Virus record (IMG/VR): IMGVR_UViG_3300043358_000013
Location: 1-41,891 of that record
Strand: one strand, 5' to 3'
Source: a virus
DNA: 41,891 bases
Shown: positions 38,396-41,891 of the stretch, one piece after another
Layout of the letters: every line of letters starts with the position of its first letter
Numbering within the stretch: position 1 is the stretch's first letter
Notes under the pieces: generated by a model
The model's database searches: none
Seen by the model: only the letters and a program-made list of their open reading frames with translations
Told to the model about the DNA's origin: nothing
Made by a program: the position numbers and the translations under genes

Positions 38396-38497
38396 CTGTC
38401 TCCTGTGTTTCGCTCGACAAGGAGGAACATACACACTGGGCTTGACATAATCAAGGGGTGATCGTATGTATCGGGTGTCGAGCAACACAGGAGACAG
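38396..38497. promoter_or_regulatory. Divergent promoter pair over a shared operator with mirrored leaders
   Basis: Rightward: TTGACA (38442-38447), 17 bases, TATGTA (38465-38470). Leftward: TTGATT (complement of 38449-38454), 17 bases, TATGTT (complement of 38426-38431). The two -35 boxes are the halves of CTTGACATAATCAAGG (38441-38456). The transcripts begin with mirrored leaders: CTGTCTCCTGTGTT (38396-38409) is the inverse of AACACAGGAGACAG (38484-38497), extended on both sides by TGTCGAGC. This is the best-formed promoter region in the window. Confidence 0.85.
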
Positions 38498-38501
38498 AGA
38501 C

Positions 38502-38810
38502 ATGAGCGACATCACCATCAACGGCTACATCGTCCACGACACCGATGGCCTCATCCACGGCTACGGCGCGACCGCCGCCGAAGCATGGTTGGATATGAAA
38601 AACACCATGCGCCACGCCAATGTCAGGCTACTCGGTGAGCGGGACGACAGCGGCGAGGAGCGGGGCAACTGGGTCTACGAAAGCGAACTGGTGGTCGCGC
38701 CCGCCACCGCCGCGCTGTTGCAGCTGGTCGAGGATCACGGCGGCAATTGCTCGTGGGGCAGGATCGGGCGTCTAGGCATCGCCTGCACGGTGGACGAGGA
38801 GCTCGCCTAA
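38502..38810 (+). CDS. Small early protein of rightward unit
   Basis: A 102-aa protein from ATG 38502, chosen because it follows GGAGACAGAGAC; an ATG at 38466 lies inside the -10 box. Sequence MSDITINGYIVHDTDGLIHG, YGATAAEAWLDMKNTMRHAN, VVAPATAALLQLVEDHGGNC has no family known to me. Likely cytoplasmic and early expressed. Confidence 0.75.
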   Translation: MSDITINGYIVHDTDGLIHGYGATAAEAWLDMKNTMRHANVRLLGERDDSGEERGNWVYESELVVAPATAALLQLVEDHGGNCSWGRIGRLGIACTVDEELA

Positions 38811-38929
38811 TGGATGAGAGCGACCGCACTGACCTGCCCTCAACCTCGACGGCCCTCCTGGTGGTGGTCGTCGGCGTCGCCATCATCCTGGCGCTGCTGT
38901 TCCTGTTCCAGGTCCTGGTGGTGCGATGA
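38810..38929 (+). CDS. Tiny single-pass membrane protein
   Basis: A 39-aa protein, MDESDRTDLPSTSTALLVVV followed by VGVAIILALLFLFQVLVVR. Acidic N-terminal tail, one membrane helix. ATG 38810 overlaps the previous TAA. Size and layout resemble phage toxins or exclusion peptides and also pinholins; no direct evidence for any of these. Confidence 0.65.
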   Translation: MDESDRTDLPSTSTALLVVVVGVAIILALLFLFQVLVVR

Positions 38930-39027
38930 TGGCAATGGCAGCCAGGCTGCTGCTGCTCCTGGCCCTCTACCTGGGCGCGCTCTGGTTTGGCGGCTACGTG
39001 TTCTGGCTGGCAGGCGCCATCCGCTAG
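38926..39027 (+). CDS. Tiny membrane protein
   Basis: A 33-aa protein MMAMAARLLLLLALYLGALW followed by FGGYVFWLAGAIR, overlapping its upstream neighbour (ATGATG). One membrane helix covering most of its length. Its TAG stop overlaps the antisense stop of the large gene at 39024 (CTAG). May act with 38810-38929 as a pair of membrane peptides. Confidence 0.6.
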   Translation: MMAMAARLLLLLALYLGALWFGGYVFWLAGAIR

Positions 39028-41006
39028 GTGATGCACCACCCCCAGGCAGGATGCCATGAGCTCCGGTTATGCTTGGTGAACTCATCGTCGATCCACGCAT
39101 AGCTCGACGCAGCCTCCGCCACGCCACAGCGCACCGCCACAGCCAGCGCCGCACGGGCATACTGCGCGTATCCCACGCTGCCCGACGTTTCGTTGTAGAG
39201 CTCAGCCATGCCGGTCGGATCGTCCGGGGCAAACGGCACTTCGTCCGGGTGCATCGCGACCGTCCGCATCGCACACTCCAGCCACGACAGATACGTTGGC
39301 CCGACCAATGCCTGACCAGCTGCGTGCGCCACCGGAGCGGTGCGCTGGACCTGCCACAGCGCCCCATCGCCCTTGTCCACGACCGTCATCACCTCGTTCT
39401 GGCACTTGACCGAGAACGGTTCCACGGGCCATGGCCCGCCGGCATAGTGATCGACCGGTATGAACGTGTCGGTCGCGGTGATCGCAGCCGTCAGGTTGCA
39501 TGTATATACAAGGCCGGTGTTGTATGGCACTGGCGTGGCGCGTGGCCAGGCTTCGCCGTTGGTTCTCTGGACCTCGGAATCGATCTTCCAGACCAGCGGT
39601 TCGCTCCACTCGTCGAAGCCCAGCTGGACGCACAGCCCATACACCAAGCTTTCCATGGCACACTGCCAGAACACGGCATACGTGCCGGATGGATGCGCCG
39701 GGGTGCCCTGCGATCCACCGAACTGCCTGGCACGGAATACCGACAGGATCGGGTCCTCGTTGGCCATGTCCTTCAGCATCTCGGAGCGCACGCCCTCCAT
39801 GTGCGCGTGGAACACCGATTGAGCCAGCAGCCAGCGCGGCGGATCGGTCGGCGAGGCAACAGCCGCATACAGCTTGTTCCTGAGCGGCCATGCGCCATAC
39901 CGCCCGGCCCAGGTGTAGCGACCGGACGCCGGCTCGCCGATGATCTCGATGTTCGCCTGGAACTGGAGCGCCTCCAGGTAATACACGTCGCCGGTCAGCA
40001 GCCACGGCAAGTATGAGCACGCAGGCGAGTGCCCGCTGTCGTAGGTGACGATGCCCTTGGTCATCGGCACGATCGGATCGCCGCCGTTCGGGTAGCTGGT
40101 GATCTTCGGGTAGTCGTTGACCAGATCGAGCGGCGCACCCGTGACGGGGTCACGCAGATGCATCGAGATGGTGCCCGACGCCTCGCCCTGAGCAATGACC
40201 GTCTCGGTGTTGTTCCCTTTGCACAACCACTGTGCGGACCAGCCGGTCAGGATGCCGATGTCGGGGCGATCGCCGGTCCACCCCATGCCGGTGACCATGC
40301 CCGAAAAGCCCATGGTGGTGTACGTCTGCGGCGCCAGATCGCCGATGAACTGACCGAGCACCGTGCCGTCGTAGTGCGGCACCTTGCCCGAGGCGATCAG
40401 TGTTTCACGTGAAACACGCACCGGCCTGGGCGCGGACTGCCAGCGCCAGCGCGCATACCAGGGATGGCTGGGCACTTGGACCGTCGCCACCAGTTCGTCG
40501 CCGTCCCAGATCTCGGCCTCGTAGGCGCCCAGGTTGGCGGGCGTCAGGCCGTCCACCAACGGCACGCCTAGCTCGACGACGACCTCTTGCCGCGAGCCAT
40601 CAGCGTCTGGCCGGAACCACACGGTCAGCCCCGGCAGCGCGTCGTCCTGCCGCGGCGCGCGGTAGCAGCGCTGCACAAAGGCGCCTTCCGGGTCGACGTA
40701 GTCGCCCAGGTTCTCGGCCCCCGCCTCCTCGTAGACGGTCTCGCCGGATGCGGCGCGGATGACAACCGCCAGCCCCTCACCCGGCTCAGGCTCAGGCTCA
40801 GGCTCCGGTTCGATCGGGGGCTCAGGCTCCGGCAGGGTATTGTCTATGATGCCGCCCGGCGGCTCTGGCGTGGGTGTCGTTACCGCGTTCTCCAGAGCCA
40901 GCACGCGCGCGTCCAGATCGGCGATTGCCGCATCAGTGGCACCGGCATGCTCCTCCAGAGCAGCGACACGCTGTTCCAGCTGCGGATCGTCCGAGGGCTT
41001 GGGCAT
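39024..41006 (-). CDS. Large coiled-coil plus glycan-enzyme-like protein, opposite strand
   Basis: A 660-aa protein from ATG 41006 (GGAA ribosome site). Residues 5-45 form a coiled coil (QRVAALEEHAGATDAAIADL, DARVLALENAV), then a PE-repeat linker (EPEPPIEPEPEPEPEPGE). Residues about 85-210 are beta-rich. From about 270 on, blocks such as YLPWLLTGDVYYLEALQFQA, GRYTWAGRYGAWPLRNKLYA and WLLAQSVFHAHMEGVRSEML look like an alpha/alpha-barrel of polysaccharide lyases or hydrolases, with a small inserted beta domain (TFIPVDHYAGGPWPVEPFSV). It could be a tailspike-type depolymerase, but it is transcribed against the late genes. Contains parS copy 2. Confidence 0.65.
   Translation of the reverse strand: MPKPSDDPQLEQRVAALEEHAGATDAAIADLDARVLALENAVTTPTPEPPGGIIDNTLPEPEPPIEPEPEPEPEPGEGLAVVIRAASGETVYEEAGAENLGDYVDPEGAFVQRCYRAPRQDDALPGLTVWFRPDADGSRQEVVVELGVPLVDGLTPANLGAYEAEIWDGDELVATVQVPSHPWYARWRWQSAPRPVRVSRETLIASGKVPHYDGTVLGQFIGDLAPQTYTTMGFSGMVTGMGWTGDRPDIGILTGWSAQWLCKGNNTETVIAQGEASGTISMHLRDPVTGAPLDLVNDYPKITSYPNGGDPIVPMTKGIVTYDSGHSPACSYLPWLLTGDVYYLEALQFQANIEIIGEPASGRYTWAGRYGAWPLRNKLYAAVASPTDPPRWLLAQSVFHAHMEGVRSEMLKDMANEDPILSVFRARQFGGSQGTPAHPSGTYAVFWQCAMESLVYGLCVQLGFDEWSEPLVWKIDSEVQRTNGEAWPRATPVPYNTGLVYTCNLTAAITATDTFIPVDHYAGGPWPVEPFSVKCQNEVMTVVDKGDGALWQVQRTAPVAHAAGQALVGPTYLSWLECAMRTVAMHPDEVPFAPDDPTGMAELYNETSGSVGYAQYARAALAVAVRCGVAEAASSYAWIDDEFTKHNRSSWHPAWGWCIT
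40401..40416. promoter_or_regulatory. Exact chromosomal-type parS site (copy 2)
   Basis: TGTTTCACGTGAAACA again, with the same outer G/C pair and the same preceding CA as copy 1. It is read on the - strand as VSRET, also as in copy 1. In the circular map the two copies are about 7.3 kb apart across the terminase and portal genes. Confidence 0.9.
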
Positions 41007-41070
41007 TGGCGTTCCAGTTGGCGGGAATCCGCCGGTAGTGGCATGTTACCCACAGGGGGAGCCACCCGCT

Positions 41071-41292
41071 ATGTCGATGATGTCGATGCCGCACACGCAC
41101 GAGGTGCGTTACCGCGAGCTCAGCTACGCGCAGAAGCGGGCGATCCGCGAGCAGCTGGAGGCTTCGTTCGACTGGGACGACGGGAAGTACGCCGAGGGCG
41201 CGTCTGACCACAGCATCGCCGCCGAGGTGGGCATCCCGTGGTCGCTGATCCGCTACGTGCGTGAACGCGACTATGGCCACCTCGCCCCATGA
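41071..41292 (+). CDS. Small HTH protein just before terL, candidate small terminase
   Basis: A 73-aa protein from ATG 41071 (AGGGGGAG ribosome site). RYRELSYAQKRAIREQLEAS is a charged helix. SDHSIAAEVGIPWSLIRYVR is a helix-turn-helix. The stop shares ATGA with the terL start. Position and DNA-binding fold suggest the small terminase that recognises phage DNA, though at 73 residues it is shorter than usual and the oligomerisation part is not obvious. First gene of the late operon. Confidence 0.65.
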   Translation: MSMMSMPHTHEVRYRELSYAQKRAIREQLEASFDWDDGKYAEGASDHSIAAEVGIPWSLIRYVRERDYGHLAP

Positions 41293-41891
41293 CGCTGCAC
41301 CTGCAACATGATATACTGGCGCCAGATACGAGCGATTCTACTTCGGGCGCTGCGTCTCCTCCCAACGACGCACCGCCCGATTTTTCCGCCTTCGACTTCG
41401 CGCTGCAGCGCTACAACCGCGCCCCCATCGCCTTTGTGAGGGAAGTGCTCCTGCAGGAGCCGGATGCGTGGCAGATCGAGGCCCTGCGTGGCTTCGCCAG
41501 GGGCTTCACCCGGCACAGCATCAAAAGTGGTCACGGTGTCGGAAAGAGCTGCTTGGCTGCGTGGGTTGTTTTGTGGTTTTGTTGCACCCGTGCACCCTTT
41601 AAGTGTGCGCTGACCGCACCATCCGCGCCCCAGCTGTTCGATGTCCTATGGCCCGAGCTCCTCAAGTGGATGAGCCGTATGCCCGAGCAGTGGCAGGCGC
41701 TGTGGGATGTGACCGCCGACCACATTACCCTCAAGAGTGACCGCGAGTGCTTCGTTACGGCGAGGACATCCCGCCCCGAGACCCCCGAGGCGATGGCCGG
41801 CTTGCACAGTGCCAACATACTCTTGGTCGCGGACGAAGCATCGGGCATCGACGAGAAGGTCTACGAGGCTGCCAGCGGCTCAATGAGTAGT
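41289..41891 (+). CDS. terL: Terminase large subunit, N-terminal part
   Basis: The first 201 residues of the packaging ATPase; the rest is at 2-1063. After a Ser/Pro/Asp-rich lead (MTLHLQHDILAPDTSDSTSG), the Walker A variant SGHGVGKS is at residues 80-87 and Walker B ILLVADEA ends with Asp182-Glu183. HITLKSDRECFVTARTSRPE fits the adenine/coupling region. ATG 41289 overlaps the previous stop (ATGA). The last 178 bases repeat the window start, with synonymous differences after the first 126. Confidence 0.93.
   Translation, partial: MTLHLQHDILAPDTSDSTSGAASPPNDAPPDFSAFDFALQRYNRAPIAFVREVLLQEPDAWQIEALRGFARGFTRHSIKSGHGVGKSCLAAWVVLWFCCTRAPFKCALTAPSAPQLFDVLWPELLKWMSRMPEQWQALWDVTADHITLKSDRECFVTARTSRPETPEAMAGLHSANILLVADEASGIDEKVYEAASGSMSS
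41714..41891. repeat. Terminal redundancy of the contig (right copy)
   Basis: Right-hand partner of 1-178; see the left copy. It encodes the same 59 residues of TerL, including the Walker B motif. Confidence 0.9.

Noticed and set aside
1-41891. CRISPR array, tRNA genes, integrase, transposase
   Set aside because: No spaced identical repeats, no cloverleaf that I could fold, and no tyrosine/serine recombinase or DDE motifs seen in the translations.

Overview
The window reads as an essentially complete genome of a tailed, probably podovirus-like bacteriophage (about 41.7 kb, GC-rich), most likely a circularised metagenomic contig. Bases 1-178 and 41714-41891 are the same stretch of the large terminase gene, so the gene is cut by the window ends. 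The two copies are identical for 126 bases, then differ at 12 of the last 52 positions, all synonymous. There is no rRNA, tRNA, CRISPR array, integrase or IS element that I can see. The host is unknown. GC-rich codon use, proteobacterial-type ParB/parS sites and a PEP-CTERM (exosortase-sorted) protein point to an exosortase-bearing Gram-negative, plausibly a proteobacterium.

Layout. (1) Late/virion operon on the + strand, running from 41071 through the junction to about 28.7 kb: small HTH protein (possible TerS), TerL, portal, scaffold, SU10-type major capsid protein, head-tail adaptor, a long run of fibre/appendage genes (11.4-19.6 kb), a P22 gp10-like protein, then internal virion/ejection proteins including one with a transglycosylase domain, and a small membrane protein that may be the holin. 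Genes mostly overlap by ATGA or TGATG. (2) Leftward early/recombination block 28.8-30.8 kb: ERF annealing protein and Gp157-like protein, facing a Cro-like regulator and a VRR-NUC nuclease (30.9-32.0 kb). (3) A 0.73-kb degenerate pentanucleotide tract between convergent genes (32.0-32.7 kb). (4) A second leftward pair (32.7-33.9 kb) diverging from a rightward replication block: primase-polymerase and RepA/SF4 helicase, then an iteron-rich likely origin (36.6-36.9 kb). (5) Small regulatory and accessory genes around a well-formed divergent promoter (37.8-39.0 kb), and a large opposite-strand coiled-coil/glycan-enzyme-like protein (39.0-41.0 kb).

Six HNH endonuclease genes are scattered through the genome. 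Three of them sit antisense in the late operon as cassettes, and one of these has cut a small structural gene near its 5' end.

The most unusual features are: two exact copies of the 16-bp bacterial chromosomal parS palindrome, with no parA or parB; a secreted protein with a PEP-CTERM sorting signal lying between scaffold and capsid genes; and the pentanucleotide tract, which has a smaller reverse-oriented relative in a second convergent intergenic region. Replication must use a host polymerase, because only primase and helicase are encoded. No classical endolysin is recognisable.
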